A DNA stretch of 64,000 nucleotides, taken from Clostridia bacterium (lineage in GTDB: Bacteria; Bacillota; Clostridia; Monoglobales; Monoglobaceae). Positions 35,839 through 44,493 of the stretch are shown in pieces. The notes under the pieces were generated by a model. The model was not told the DNA's origin. It saw only the letters and a list, made by a program, of their open reading frames with translations, and did not search any database. Location: contig JAFTJA010000004.1 in NCBI GenBank assembly GCA_017456605.1, positions 62,001 to 126,000 of the forward strand, in the 5' to 3' direction. A program made the position numbers and the translations under genes. Each line of letters begins with the position of its first letter. Within the stretch, counting starts at the first letter, position 1.

Positions 35839-36582
35839 ATGTATAACGATTTTGCAGAGGTTTATGACAGACTTCAGGATGCGGATTATGAGACTTTTTG
35901 TGATTATTATGAAGAAATTTTTAAAAAGCTTGGGAAAAATCCGGAGCTTGTGCTTGATGCGGCTTGTGGCACGGGGAATATAACAATCCCTATGGCAAGG
36001 CGCGGGTATGATATGATAGGGCTTGACCTCTCCTGTGAAATGCTGAATATTGCCAAAGAAAAGGCGCAACGAGCGGGTCTTGATATACTTTTTCTCAATC
36101 AGGATATGTGCGAGATGGAGCTTTATGGCACGGTGGATGCTATTCTTTGTGCCCTTGATGGAGTGAATTACATAACGGACAAAAACGACCTCAAAAAGTT
36201 CTTTTCGTTGGTGCATAACTATCTCAACCCCGGCGGCGTGTTCATTTTTGACATAAACAGCGTTCACAAGCTTCAAAACATCCTGGGCGGAAACACCTTT
36301 GTCAATGAGGAAGACGGAATTTTTTATGTATGGCAGAGTGAGTTTTCGGAGGAAACCAATATCTGCGATTTTGACTTGTCGTTCTTTGTGGAAAATAAGG
36401 ACGGAAGCTATACCCGATTTGATGAATTTCAGCAGGAGCGGGCGTATACCATAAAGGAAATAACCGAAATTGCAACGGCAGAAAATCTTGATGTGACGGG
36501 AGTTTACAAGGATTTTGGTTTTTCGACGGCTGACGACTGTGACGAGAGAATTTTTTTCGTTCTTTCAAAAAAAATAGGTTGA
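35839..36582 (+). CDS. Class I SAM-dependent methyltransferase, substrate unknown
   Basis: The 247-residue protein has the SAM-binding LDAACGTGNITI motif near residue 39, the acidic GLDLSCEML strand near residue 62 and a DAILCALDGVNYI region. It resembles the YqeM-like clostridial methyltransferases that follow comEA or rsfS in other genomes, but the substrate is not established. ATG 35839 follows AAGGTG by nine bases; an upstream GTG overlaps that site. It starts 18 bases after pcrA. Its TGA stop lies within the -35 element of the cold-shock gene promoter. Confidence 0.85.
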   Translation: MYNDFAEVYDRLQDADYETFCDYYEEIFKKLGKNPELVLDAACGTGNITIPMARRGYDMIGLDLSCEMLNIAKEKAQRAGLDILFLNQDMCEMELYGTVDAILCALDGVNYITDKNDLKKFFSLVHNYLNPGGVFIFDINSVHKLQNILGGNTFVNEEDGIFYVWQSEFSEETNICDFDLSFFVENKDGSYTRFDEFQQERAYTIKEITEIATAENLDVTGVYKDFGFSTADDCDERIFFVLSKKIG

Positions 36583-36607
36583 CAAAAAATGGCAAACATG
36601 ATATACT
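36579..36607 (+). promoter_or_regulatory. Consensus promoter of the cold-shock gene
   Basis: TTGACA (36579-36584) and TATACT (36602-36607) are 17 bases apart. The stop codon of the methyltransferase lies inside the -35 hexamer. The leader is only about 42 nt, much shorter than the E. coli cspA leader. Confidence 0.88.
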
Positions 36608-36655
36608 CCAATGGTGGACAACAAGAGTTGACCCAAAGAATTGGAGGACAGTTTT

Positions 36656-36856
36656 ATGCAAAAAGGCAAGGTTAAGTGGTTCAATGCTGAAAAGGGTTTT
36701 GGTTTTATCGAAACCGAGGAAGGAACAGACGTTTTTGTTCATTTTTCAGCCATTGCCATGGACGGCTACAAGACCCTGGAAGAGGGCGCAGAAGTTGAAT
36801 TTGAGGTTGTCGAAGGAGCTAAGGGACCGCAGGCGGCAAACGTTACCCGCGTGTAA
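36656..36856 (+). CDS. cspA: Cold-shock domain protein
   Basis: The 66-residue single-domain protein binds single-stranded RNA and DNA and melts RNA structure. RNP1 (KGFGFIE) and RNP2 (VFVHFS) are intact, and the length is exactly that of bacterial Csp proteins. ATG 36656 lies eight bases after GGAGG; an upstream TTG overlaps that site. It is expressed from its own strong promoter and ends at its own terminator. Despite the name, such proteins are often constitutive. Confidence 0.96.
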   Translation: MQKGKVKWFNAEKGFGFIETEEGTDVFVHFSAIAMDGYKTLEEGAEVEFEVVEGAKGPQAANVTRV

Positions 36857-36892
36857 ATCCTTTTCAATATACGATAAACACAAAAAGACTTG

Positions 36893-36920
36893 AAATCGGC
36901 TCGAATTCGGGCCGATTTTT
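36893..36920 (+). terminator. Rho-independent terminator of cspA
   Basis: AAATCGGC (36893-36900) pairs with GCCGATTT (36911-36918), followed by T residues. Confidence 0.85.
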
Positions 36921-36980
36921 GTTATAAGGTACGCAAAGACCGGTTTTGATACAGAAAAACATACGAAAGGTTTGATAAAA

Positions 36981-37865
36981 ATGTCCGATAAACTTTTAAA
37001 GGCGGTTACCAAAAACGGATTCATCAGAATTTATGCGGTGAACTCAAAAGAGCTTGTTGAAAATGCACGGAAGTTTCACAGTACTATGCCCGTGGGAACG
37101 GCGGCGCTTGGCAGACTGCTTACCGGTGCTGCTCTTATGGGGGCAATGCTTAAGGATGAGGGGACGTCCCTCACACTTCAGCTGCGGGGTGACGGGCCTC
37201 TTGGCAGAGTTATGGCGGTTTCAAATTCAAAAGGCCATGTGAAAGGATATATTGAAAATCCTATGGCGGACCTTCCACTTAACCATATCGGGAAGCTTGA
37301 TGTGGGCGGCGGCATAGGTCAAAACGGATATTTGAGCGTTGTCAAAGACATGAATATGAAAGAGCCTTATATCGGTCAGGTGCCCATCCAGACTGGTGAA
37401 ATCGGGGATGATTTAGCTTTTTATTTTGCTCAGTCTGAGCAGGTTCCGAGCCTTGTTGCTCTGGGCGTTCTGGTGGACAGAAATTACAGCGTGAAGCAGG
37501 CAGGGGGCTTTATTGTCCAGATTATGCCTGACTGTGACGAATTCAATCTTAAGAAGTTTGAAAAAACTGCCGAAAAAATAACAAGCGTAACGGGAATGCT
37601 TGAAAAAGGGCTCTCGGTGGAAGAAATTGTCCGTACTGTTATGGGGGATTTTGAAATTGATATTCTGGAAGAAACAGAGGCTCTCTATCACTGTGACTGC
37701 TGTGATGAGAGGATGCGTCGTGCCATCATCAGCCTTGGAAAGAAAGAAATTCAGGATATTATTGACGAGCAGGGTGAAGCGGAGATTGTCTGTCAGTTTT
37801 GCAACAAAGGATACACTTATGACAAGGCGGCACTTCTTGAAATGCTTGAAAAGGCAAAGAGATAA
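36981..37865 (+). CDS. hslO: Redox-regulated chaperone Hsp33
   Basis: The 294-residue holdase is activated when its zinc centre is oxidised and unfolds. The four zinc Cys are in CDCC (about residue 240) and CQFC (about residue 273) near the C-terminus, as in the family. ATG 36981 follows GAAAGG by ten bases. The gene is a single unit converging with the spoVB-type gene on the other strand. An oxidative-stress chaperone fits an anaerobe that meets oxygen. Confidence 0.96.
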   Translation: MSDKLLKAVTKNGFIRIYAVNSKELVENARKFHSTMPVGTAALGRLLTGAALMGAMLKDEGTSLTLQLRGDGPLGRVMAVSNSKGHVKGYIENPMADLPLNHIGKLDVGGGIGQNGYLSVVKDMNMKEPYIGQVPIQTGEIGDDLAFYFAQSEQVPSLVALGVLVDRNYSVKQAGGFIVQIMPDCDEFNLKKFEKTAEKITSVTGMLEKGLSVEEIVRTVMGDFEIDILEETEALYHCDCCDERMRRAIISLGKKEIQDIIDEQGEAEIVCQFCNKGYTYDKAALLEMLEKAKR

Positions 37866-37873
37866 AAATTTTG

Positions 37874-37900
37874 AAAGTCGGGGTTTACTCCGGCTTTTTT
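37874..37900. terminator. Bidirectional terminator between hslO and the spoVB-type gene
   Basis: AAAGTCGG (37874-37881) pairs with CCGGCTTT (37890-37897), with T runs on the plus strand and four A residues (37866-37869) just before the hairpin for the minus strand. The gene ends converge here. Confidence 0.7.
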
Positions 37901-39425
37901 AGTTGCCCAAAAACATTCGCTCCCATATCCAGAAGAAATCTTGACGCAAGTTTTTGGAAAGCATGGAGCAAAGAAGAATATAAAGGAGAACTGTGAAAGT
38001 TATTGCCCAGATGACCTCAAAAAGGGTTTCGGTAAGAAAAATTGGCAGCAGCAAAGAGGATATACTGACTGTGACAAGGGCGGCGAGAAAATGTCTCAAA
38101 AACCAGCCGGAAATCCGGAAACCGGTGCCGGCGGATTTTATTACAGCAGAAAGTGTAAGTGATGCGGTGAAAATATTGCTGAGAATTACTGTGAAAAACA
38201 GCGCGTCTGTGCCAAACCTTGGGACAAGCAGAAAAACAAAGCCGAGCCTGAGAAGATTGTCTGAAAGGCTGAAGAAAAGGAGCTTTGTCTGCTTCCCCAG
38301 TCCGCCAAGAATTCCGCAGCATACCGAGTCGATAAACATAACGGGTGAAAGCAGGGCTATGATTTTGACTGACTTTGAAATCTGTGGAGCGGAGTAGACC
38401 AAAGAGGACAGCTCCTCTGAAAACATTACAAAAACTATGCACACCAAAAAACCGCTAAGTGCGGCAAAGCGCATAATGCGGGATACAATGGTTTTGAGTC
38501 GTATGTGGCTTTTCATTCCGTCAGCCCGGGAAATCTCAGGAACCAGCAGCGTAAAACAAGAAGACATAAGAGTGAGGGGGAAAACAATCAAGGGCATCAC
38601 CATTCCATAAAGAGTTCCGTATGACTTGAGGGCGGCAGGGTGAGAAAGCCCAGATTTTTTCAGGGCTGAAACAATGAAGACACTTTCGTTCATACGGAGA
38701 AAAGAGCCCATGAGCGAGGTTGTCATTGCGGGCAGAGCGATTTTCATCAGCGGAGAAAAAACTGCAGCTTGCGAAGAACAACTTGAAGCTTTTTGGCGAA
38801 ATTTCAGATAAAAAAGAGAGAGATAGAGACAGGAAGAAAATTCGCCCAAAGAAATTCCCAAGAATACGGCTTCGCAGCCGTGGCTTATTCCTAAAGGCAA
38901 CATTCGCTTGAGGAAGAAAGTGGTTGATGTTATCTTTATGGCTTGTTCAAGAAATTCGGAGGATGCGGGTATCACGACCTTGCGCGATGCATAAAAATAA
39001 CCCTTGATGCAGTATGAGATGCTCATAAAAAGTATGCTGGGAGAAAGACATACTATACTTTTTGCGGCGCGGGGTTCTTTGAGGAATGAAACCGCTATGT
39101 TTTGAGAAAAAAGGCAGGCGGCAAAAATTGCCGCAAGACTTAAAATGCTTACTGTCGTGATGGCGCAGCGCATAGTTTTGTTTATGGCGGTAAAGTCTTT
39201 TTTGATATAGAGCCCTGACAGGGTTTTTGAAACGGCAACGCCAAAACCGCCGGTGGCAAAGGTGAGAATGAGGCCGTGAAAAGAAAATACCAGAGAAAGT
39301 ATACCCATACCCTCGCTGCCCAGCTGTTTTGAATAATAGGCACGGAACAAAAAATCTACGGTTTTTGCGATTATTCCGGAAAGGGTAAGGAGCGCTGCGC
39401 TTCGCAAAACGTTTTGCTTGCTCAA
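37899..39425 (-). CDS. spoVB: Polysaccharide/lipid flippase of the SpoVB (MOP) family
   Basis: The 508-residue protein has about 14 hydrophobic segments and the family start (KQNVLRSAALLTLSGIIAKTVDFLFRAYYSK region, with the conserved YYSKQLGSEGMG). SpoVB and its relatives MurJ and YtgP move lipid-linked cell-wall precursors across the membrane; SpoVB is needed for the spore cortex. Its neighbour spoIID supports a sporulation role, but other MOP flippases look alike. The start is a TTG at 39425 behind GAGGTG. Confidence 0.85.
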   Translation of the reverse strand: MSKQNVLRSAALLTLSGIIAKTVDFLFRAYYSKQLGSEGMGILSLVFSFHGLILTFATGGFGVAVSKTLSGLYIKKDFTAINKTMRCAITTVSILSLAAIFAACLFSQNIAVSFLKEPRAAKSIVCLSPSILFMSISYCIKGYFYASRKVVIPASSEFLEQAIKITSTTFFLKRMLPLGISHGCEAVFLGISLGEFSSCLYLSLFYLKFRQKASSCSSQAAVFSPLMKIALPAMTTSLMGSFLRMNESVFIVSALKKSGLSHPAALKSYGTLYGMVMPLIVFPLTLMSSCFTLLVPEISRADGMKSHIRLKTIVSRIMRFAALSGFLVCIVFVMFSEELSSLVYSAPQISKSVKIIALLSPVMFIDSVCCGILGGLGKQTKLLFFSLSDNLLRLGFVFLLVPRFGTDALFFTVILSNIFTASLTLSAVIKSAGTGFRISGWFLRHFLAALVTVSISSLLLPIFLTETLFEVIWAITFTVLLYILLCSMLSKNLRQDFFWIWERMFLGN

Positions 39426-39445
39426 AAAAACACCTCGTTTTTATG

Positions 39446-40414
39446 TTAAAGTTTTGAAAATTCTATGTCGGTATAGTAATGACTGAGTATTTCTTTGTAA
39501 GTGTACCCTTCTTTTGCCATATAGTTGGCGCCGGTTTGGCTCATACCCACCCCGTGACCGTAGCCCTTTACGGTGAAAGTGACAGTGGTATCGGTGGCAG
39601 AGACGGTGAAATTGGCGGATTTTAGTCCCAGGATGCTGCGAAGCTCGGTGCCTTTGAAGGTTTTGCCGGCGATGCTTATGGTTGACACACTTCCGCCTTC
39701 TGTCCTGACAGGCTCGCCTATTGACGGGGGCTTTGACGGGTCAAGAGTTTGGCTCAAATGGGGGGTTAGCTTTTCCGCAAGCTGTGTGTGGGTAAAGGTG
39801 ACGGTTGAAATGTTGTCTTCGGCAAGGCTCTCTCCGTAGCTTTCAACGGATTTCAGGTATGGACGGCTGCTGCTCCAGACATCCTCGGAATTCTCGGTCT
39901 TGCCGCCGCTGGAGGCAAAGAAAAACGCCTCAACCACCTGGTCTTTATAGGTCATATATTCGCCGCTTGTGGATTTTACGGCGTTTGCGAGCTTTTTCCA
40001 GTATTTGTTTTTGTCGGCTGTATTCCATTTTGCCTTGGCGTCTTCTTCTGAAAGCCAGCCCTTGCAATGATTTGGGTCTGTGCAGACCTGAGCGCTTGGA
40101 TGGTTTGGATTTTCGGTGTCCAGCTTGCTGAAAATGTAGCTTCTGGCGGCAACCGCTTGAGCCTTCAACGCTTCTTCTTCGTAAGATGCGGGCATTTCTG
40201 CTGCCAGCACTCCTACCAGATACGTTTCCATTGGGATTTTTTCTGTGGTGCCGGTTTTCACGTTTAATGTTGTTATTGTATCAGAAATTTCCCCTTTGTT
40301 TGAAAAGGGAAATGAAATATGGCTCCCGGTGGTGCGAGGAAAGGTCAGTCCCACCATCATTGGTATAATAAGTGGCAGTAAAACATAAAAAACTGGCATG
40401 CATAATTTTTTCAT
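39446..40414 (-). CDS. spoIID: Stage II sporulation protein D (lytic transglycosylase)
   Basis: The 322-residue protein has an N-terminal membrane anchor (about residues 5-25) and the SpoIID domain: the catalytic Glu region LVGVLAAEMPASYEEEALKAQ (shortened here) near residue 68 and GYGHGVGMSQTGAN near residue 290. In the mother cell SpoIID degrades peptidoglycan together with SpoIIP during engulfment. It starts with ATG behind AAAGGATG and lies 20 bases before the spoVB-type gene, so the two form an operon. A sigma-E promoter is expected upstream, but I could not place one with confidence. Confidence 0.95.
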   Translation of the reverse strand: MKKLCMPVFYVLLPLIIPMMVGLTFPRTTGSHISFPFSNKGEISDTITTLNVKTGTTEKIPMETYLVGVLAAEMPASYEEEALKAQAVAARSYIFSKLDTENPNHPSAQVCTDPNHCKGWLSEEDAKAKWNTADKNKYWKKLANAVKSTSGEYMTYKDQVVEAFFFASSGGKTENSEDVWSSSRPYLKSVESYGESLAEDNISTVTFTHTQLAEKLTPHLSQTLDPSKPPSIGEPVRTEGGSVSTISIAGKTFKGTELRSILGLKSANFTVSATDTTVTFTVKGYGHGVGMSQTGANYMAKEGYTYKEILSHYYTDIEFSKL

Positions 40415-40503
40415 AGGTTATCATCCTTTGGAGTTTATTCATCGATATATTTTTATGCCCTCTCGATGTGAAAAATGCTCCGGGAATTGAAGAAAAAAAG
40501 GGC

Positions 40504-40532
40504 TTGACAATATGAAAAAAATGTAATATAAT
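40504..40532 (+). promoter_or_regulatory. Consensus promoter of the rpsF-ssb-rpsR operon
   Basis: Perfect TTGACA (40504-40509) and TATAAT (40527-40532) elements are separated by 17 bases. Confidence 0.92.
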
Positions 40533-40545
40533 CTATTGGTTAGTA

Positions 40546-40592
40546 AAATCCTTACTTTCGGGGAAACCGAAAGTCAAAGTCCATAAGGAGGT
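40546..40592 (+). promoter_or_regulatory. Candidate S6:S18 leader element before rpsF
   Basis: The leader forms a hairpin ACTTTCGG/CCGAAAGT around GGAAA, and an outer stem in which CCTTA near 40551 pairs with TAAGG of the ribosome site. A 3' bulge with CAAAGTCC lies between them. A CCGA-containing hairpin in rpsF leaders is a known binding site of the S6:S18 complex, whose genes are both in this operon. The match is by eye. Confidence 0.5.
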
Positions 40593-40599
40593 GAAAAGA

Positions 40600-40899
40600 A
40601 TGGTTGAAATTATTAACAAGTACGAGACATTGTTTGTTGTTGACGCATCAAAAGGTGAAGAAGAAACAGCTGCTCTCGTTGATAAGTTCAAATCATTGAT
40701 TGAGGCTAACGGTACAATTGAAAGCGTTGACGAATGGGGACGCAGAAGATTGGCTTATCCTATCAATGACTTGGCTGAAGGTTACTATGTTTTGGTAAAC
40801 TTCTCTGCTAAACCGGAATTCCCGGCTGAGCTCGAACGTGTGTTCGGTATTACTGACGGAATACTCCGAAACATTGTTATCAAAAAAGAAGAGAAATAA
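40600..40899 (+). CDS. rpsF: 30S ribosomal protein S6
   Basis: The 99-residue protein is S6, which binds the 16S rRNA platform as a dimer with S18. The NKYETLFVV start, the DEWGRRRLAYPI motif and the GYYVLVNF strand are diagnostic. ATG 40600 lies eight bases after AAGGAGG; a GTG at 40591 overlaps that site. It heads the conserved rpsF-ssb-rpsR operon behind a consensus promoter and a structured leader. Confidence 0.97.
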   Translation: MVEIINKYETLFVVDASKGEEETAALVDKFKSLIEANGTIESVDEWGRRRLAYPINDLAEGYYVLVNFSAKPEFPAELERVFGITDGILRNIVIKKEEK

Positions 40900-40934
40900 T
40901 TGTGTAAAGATTTACACAGAAAGCGAGATTGCTT

Positions 40935-41360
40935 ATGATTAACAAAGCGATTTTGATGGGCAGACTTACCCGTGACCCTGAACTCAGACACACGGGATCA
41001 GGCACACCTGTTTGCAGCTTTTCTATTGCTATTGACAATGGTTTTGGCGAGAACAGAAGCACAGATTTCATCAACTGTGTTGCCTGGAACAAAACTGCTG
41101 AATTTGTTGAAAAATATTTCACAAAGGGCAGAATGATTATTGTTGTGGGAAGAATTTCTACCAGAACATGGGAAGGTCAGGACGGAAAGAAAAACTATGT
41201 TACAGAAGTTGTGGCAAACGAGGTTTCTTTCGGCGAATCCAAAAAGTCAGCAGATGATGGCGGATACAGCGCACCTGCTCGCATGGATGTTCCCCAGATG
41301 CCAAGTGATGCAGAGGACGATTTTGTCGCTCTGGAAACAAATGACGATTTGCCGTTTTAA
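40935..41360 (+). CDS. ssb: Single-stranded DNA-binding protein
   Basis: The 141-residue protein has one OB fold (NKAILMGRLTRDPELR start, FINCVAWN, GRISTRTWE region) and the acidic C-terminal tip DDLPF that recruits replication and repair proteins. ATG 40935 begins the conserved MINKAILMGRL; its ribosome site is weak, so translation may be coupled to rpsF 35 bases upstream. It protects single-stranded DNA during replication and recombination. Confidence 0.97.
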   Translation: MINKAILMGRLTRDPELRHTGSGTPVCSFSIAIDNGFGENRSTDFINCVAWNKTAEFVEKYFTKGRMIIVVGRISTRTWEGQDGKKNYVTEVVANEVSFGESKKSADDGGYSAPARMDVPQMPSDAEDDFVALETNDDLPF

Positions 41361-41400
41361 TGCGGCTTAGCTAATGATTGAAAGATAGGAGGAAAGACCA

Positions 41401-41649
41401 ATGCCTGAAAAGGAAAAGAACGATAAGATGAGAGCAAGACGTCCCAAGAGAAAAGCTTGTGCTTTCTGCGTTGATAAAGTAGAATTTATTGACTACAAAG
41501 ACGTTGCAAAACTCAGACGTTATATCACAGAAAGAGCAAAGATTCTTCCCAGAAGAATCAGCGGATGCTGTGCAAAGCATCAGAGAGAGCTCACTGTTTC
41601 TATCAAGAGAGCAAGATATATGGCACTTTTGCCCTATACAGCTGACTAA
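41401..41649 (+). CDS. rpsR: 30S ribosomal protein S18, zinc-ribbon (C+) form
   Basis: The 82-residue protein is S18, partner of S6 on the 30S platform. It retains four Cys, two in ACAFC near residue 20 and two in SGCCAKHQ near residue 59, so it is probably the zinc-binding C+ form; many bacteria carry a Cys-free copy instead. The [16 protein letters not shown] core is typical. A GGAGGA site precedes the ATG. It ends the operon before a strong terminator. Confidence 0.97.
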   Translation: MPEKEKNDKMRARRPKRKACAFCVDKVEFIDYKDVAKLRRYITERAKILPRRISGCCAKHQRELTVSIKRARYMALLPYTAD

Positions 41650-41668
41650 GAAGCGAACGAAAATTTTG

Positions 41669-41700
41669 AAAGCCCTGCCAAGGTTTGGCGGGGCTTTTTT
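41669..41700 (+). terminator. Rho-independent terminator of rpsF-ssb-rpsR
   Basis: AAAGCCCTGCCAA (41669-41681) pairs with TTGGCGGGGCTTT (41685-41697), followed by T residues. Confidence 0.9.
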
Positions 41701-41805
41701 ACTTTGTAACCAAATGTTAACAGATTTGTAATAAATTTTAGTAAAGTTGCGGGATAAATATTACGTTTTTTCTACATATTTCAAAAAAATAATTCCAGTT
41801 TTCTA

Positions 41806-41834
41806 TTGAAAACTTACAAAGATCAATGTATAAT
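41806..41834 (+). promoter_or_regulatory. Promoter of the SLH amidase gene
   Basis: TTGAAA (41806-41811) and a perfect TATAAT (41829-41834) are 17 bases apart, followed by a leader of about 30 nt. Confidence 0.8.
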
Positions 41835-41870
41835 GTATTTGGATAACTATTGGGTGAAAAGGAGTTTGTG

Positions 41871-43226
41871 ATGAAAAAAACACTTGTTTGGACATTGACA
41901 TTTATCATCTTTGGTTTTTCTGTATTGACATCAGGTGTTTTTGCTGCAGACTTTCCTGATGTTCCCCAAAATCACCTTAACTATGACGCTATCTCAAGTC
42001 TCACTGAAAAAGGTGTTATTGCCGGGTATGAAGATTTTACTTTCAGACCGGAGCGTGAAATTACAAGAACAGAGTTTTGTGCCCTTATGGCAAGGACCTT
42101 GGGTTATGACAAGGATACATACGTTTTGAAGGATATTCCCTTCGGTGATGTGGCTGAAGATTATTGGGGCAGAGCGTATATTTCGTTTTGCTTTGAAAAA
42201 GGGCTTATCAACGGTATGGAAGAAGGCGTTTTTGCTCCTGCTGACAAGGTGACCGTTGCCCAAGCCACCAAAATGGCGGTTTGCGCGGTGGGCAAAGGCG
42301 ATGAAGCCCTCAGGGTAAATGGCGAAAAGTGGTATTCGGGGTATATGTCTCTTGCTGCTGATATGGGTTTTTTGGCAAGTGTTACACAAAAAGCTGATGA
42401 AAATGCTGCCCGGTCAAATGTGGCACAGATTGTTTATAACATGCTGCTGTCGGGTTCCCTTGGCGAAAATGAAAAAGGGGACTCTTTTGATGAGAATAAA
42501 AAAGATGACGTTCTTGATGAGACTCCGGAGGAAACAACAAGAGAAGAACTTTCCGATGAAGAGCTTTCGGAAATTGAAAGAGTTTTTGCTGAAAAAGATT
42601 TTTCTGATGTCAAGGTTATATTGGTTGATGCAGGTCACAACTATCAAGGCAAGGATATAGGCGCTGAAAATCTTGATTATGACATAAGGGAAGAAGAAAT
42701 CACCTGGCGTATTGCGGACAAGCTGAGAAAACATCTTGAAGCTATGGGCTATCAGGTAGTGATGACAAGGAAAAAAATGACTGACAGCATTGCAAATTCT
42801 TCGGCGCTTGACAGCCTTCAGGCAAGGGTTGATCTTGCGCACACTTCATTTGCCGACTTGTTTATTTCGATACATTGCAACATAGGAAACGGTGTGGGGA
42901 CCGGCACAGAAACATATTGTTTCCAGCTGGGCGGATATTCGGCACGGCTTGCGGCATTGGTTCAGGACAAGATTTCAGAAAGCACCGGGCTTTATGACCG
43001 AGGCGTGAAGACAGCAAACTTTTTTGTCACTAAAAACACAATTATGCCATCCATTCTTATTGAAACAGGATTTATGGATAATGACAACGATATGAAAATT
43101 TTGGCCACAGAAGACGGACAAGAGAAAATTGCAGAGGCAATCGCCGATGCTGTATGGGATTATGATATGATGGAGCCGCTCCAAATTGATGTGGCAGAGG
43201 AAGAGGACAATGATGAAGAAGCCTGA
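41871..43226 (+). CDS. SLH-domain N-acetylmuramoyl-L-alanine amidase
   Basis: The 451-residue exported protein begins with a signal peptide ending near GVFAADF, has about three S-layer homology repeats (FPDVPQNHLNYDAI, FGDVAEDYWGRAYI and a degenerate third) to about residue 195, an acidic Glu/Asp-rich linker, and an Amidase_3 domain from about residue 245. The zinc ligands DAGH, the Glu in REEE and SIHCN, and the catalytic Glu in IETGFM are all present. SLH repeats bind pyruvylated wall polymers, so it is a wall-anchored peptidoglycan hydrolase, possibly for daughter-cell separation. ATG 41871 follows AAAGGAG. Confidence 0.93.
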   Translation: MKKTLVWTLTFIIFGFSVLTSGVFAADFPDVPQNHLNYDAISSLTEKGVIAGYEDFTFRPEREITRTEFCALMARTLGYDKDTYVLKDIPFGDVAEDYWGRAYISFCFEKGLINGMEEGVFAPADKVTVAQATKMAVCAVGKGDEALRVNGEKWYSGYMSLAADMGFLASVTQKADENAARSNVAQIVYNMLLSGSLGENEKGDSFDENKKDDVLDETPEETTREELSDEELSEIERVFAEKDFSDVKVILVDAGHNYQGKDIGAENLDYDIREEEITWRIADKLRKHLEAMGYQVVMTRKKMTDSIANSSALDSLQARVDLAHTSFADLFISIHCNIGNGVGTGTETYCFQLGGYSARLAALVQDKISESTGLYDRGVKTANFFVTKNTIMPSILIETGFMDNDNDMKILATEDGQEKIAEAIADAVWDYDMMEPLQIDVAEEEDNDEEA

Positions 43227-44442
43227 ACTGCTTGCTCCGGCGGGCAGCCTTAATAAACTTAAAATAGCAATCACATATGGCGCAGATGCGGTATATGTGG
43301 GTGGAGAGGAATTTTCTCTTCGCGTTGCTGCTGAGAATTTTTCCCCTGAGGAGCTTTGTGAAGGCGTGAAATTTGCCCACGAGCGGGGCAAAAAGGTGTA
43401 CCTCACGGCAAACATAATTCCACATAATGCGGACATTGCGGAGTATGAAGAGTTTTTGAAAAAATATATGGCAGCAGGGTTTGATGCGGTAATCCTTTCA
43501 GACCTTGGGATGTTTCAGCTTACACGGGAGCTTGCCCCTGAACTTGAAATTCATATCAGCACTCAGGCAAACAACGTAAACTTTAAAAGCGCTGAAACCT
43601 GGTACAAGATGGGGGCGAAACGTGTTATCTTAGCACGGGAAATGTCCTTTGACGAAATTTCTGAAATCCGCGAAAAAACTCCTGACGAGCTGGAGCTTGA
43701 GGCGTTTGTCCATGGGGCGATGTGTATTTCGTATTCGGGAAGATGTTTACTTAGCAATTATATGACAAACCGTGACAGCAATCTTGGTGCGTGCTCACAT
43801 CCGTGCAGATGGAAGTATAATCTGGTGGAGGAGACAAGACCGGGTGAATATATGCCGGTATTTGAGAATGAGAGAGGAACTTTCATATACAATTCAAAGG
43901 ATTTGTGTATGATTGAGCATATGGATAAGCTTATTAAGTCAGGGCTTGACAGCTTTAAAATTGAGGGAAGGGTGAAGACGGAATATTATCTTGCGACAGT
44001 CGTAAAGGCGTATCGTGATGCGATAGATAAGTATTTTGAAGACCCGGACGCTTTTGAAACTGACCCCAAATGGCTCACTGAAATCAAAAAGGTAAGTCAC
44101 AGGGATTATACCACAGGGTTCTTCTTTGGAAAACCTGATGGAAATGAGCAAAATTATGAAACCAGTTCTTATATAAGAAATTATGAGCTTTTGGGAATTG
44201 TCGAAAGCTATGACAAAGAGAAAAAGCTTTTGTCGGTAATCCAGAAAAACAGATTTTTCAAAGGCTCTGAGGTTGAATTTTTAAGACCTGAGGGTGAATT
44301 TGTAAAACATAAAATCGAATATATGGAAGACGAAAACGGTGAGGAGCTTGAGGTTGCAAACAGACCTCAGTCCATTGCTAAGATTCGTATAGATACCCCC
44401 CTTGCGCCAGACACAATGATGCGCGGGGTAAGAGAAACTTAA
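43213..44442 (+). CDS. Peptidase U32 family protein (likely tRNA hydroxylation, TrhP-like)
   Basis: The 409-residue protein has the U32 signature around AFVHGAMCISYSGRC (about residue 165) with the Cys set that continues in NLGACSHPCRW. Members of this family (YegQ/TrhP, YrrN/YrrO) are now linked to prephenate-dependent 5-hydroxylation of wobble uridine; older annotations call them collagenases. Two adjacent ATGs (43210 and 43213) lie inside the end of the amidase gene, whose stop is 43224-43226, so translation is coupled. The pairing with a wall hydrolase seems incidental. Confidence 0.88.
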   Translation: MKKPELLAPAGSLNKLKIAITYGADAVYVGGEEFSLRVAAENFSPEELCEGVKFAHERGKKVYLTANIIPHNADIAEYEEFLKKYMAAGFDAVILSDLGMFQLTRELAPELEIHISTQANNVNFKSAETWYKMGAKRVILAREMSFDEISEIREKTPDELELEAFVHGAMCISYSGRCLLSNYMTNRDSNLGACSHPCRWKYNLVEETRPGEYMPVFENERGTFIYNSKDLCMIEHMDKLIKSGLDSFKIEGRVKTEYYLATVVKAYRDAIDKYFEDPDAFETDPKWLTEIKKVSHRDYTTGFFFGKPDGNEQNYETSSYIRNYELLGIVESYDKEKKLLSVIQKNRFFKGSEVEFLRPEGEFVKHKIEYMEDENGEELEVANRPQSIAKIRIDTPLAPDTMMRGVRET

Positions 44443-44493
44443 TTTATGCAAAATGATTAAATTTATATAATCCAAAAAATGGAGGTAAGAAAG

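Noticed and set aside
40415..40480. Possible sigma-E promoter before spoIID
   Set aside because: ATA and AATAAACT elements are visible on the minus strand, but their spacing of 14 is too short for the sigma-E consensus.
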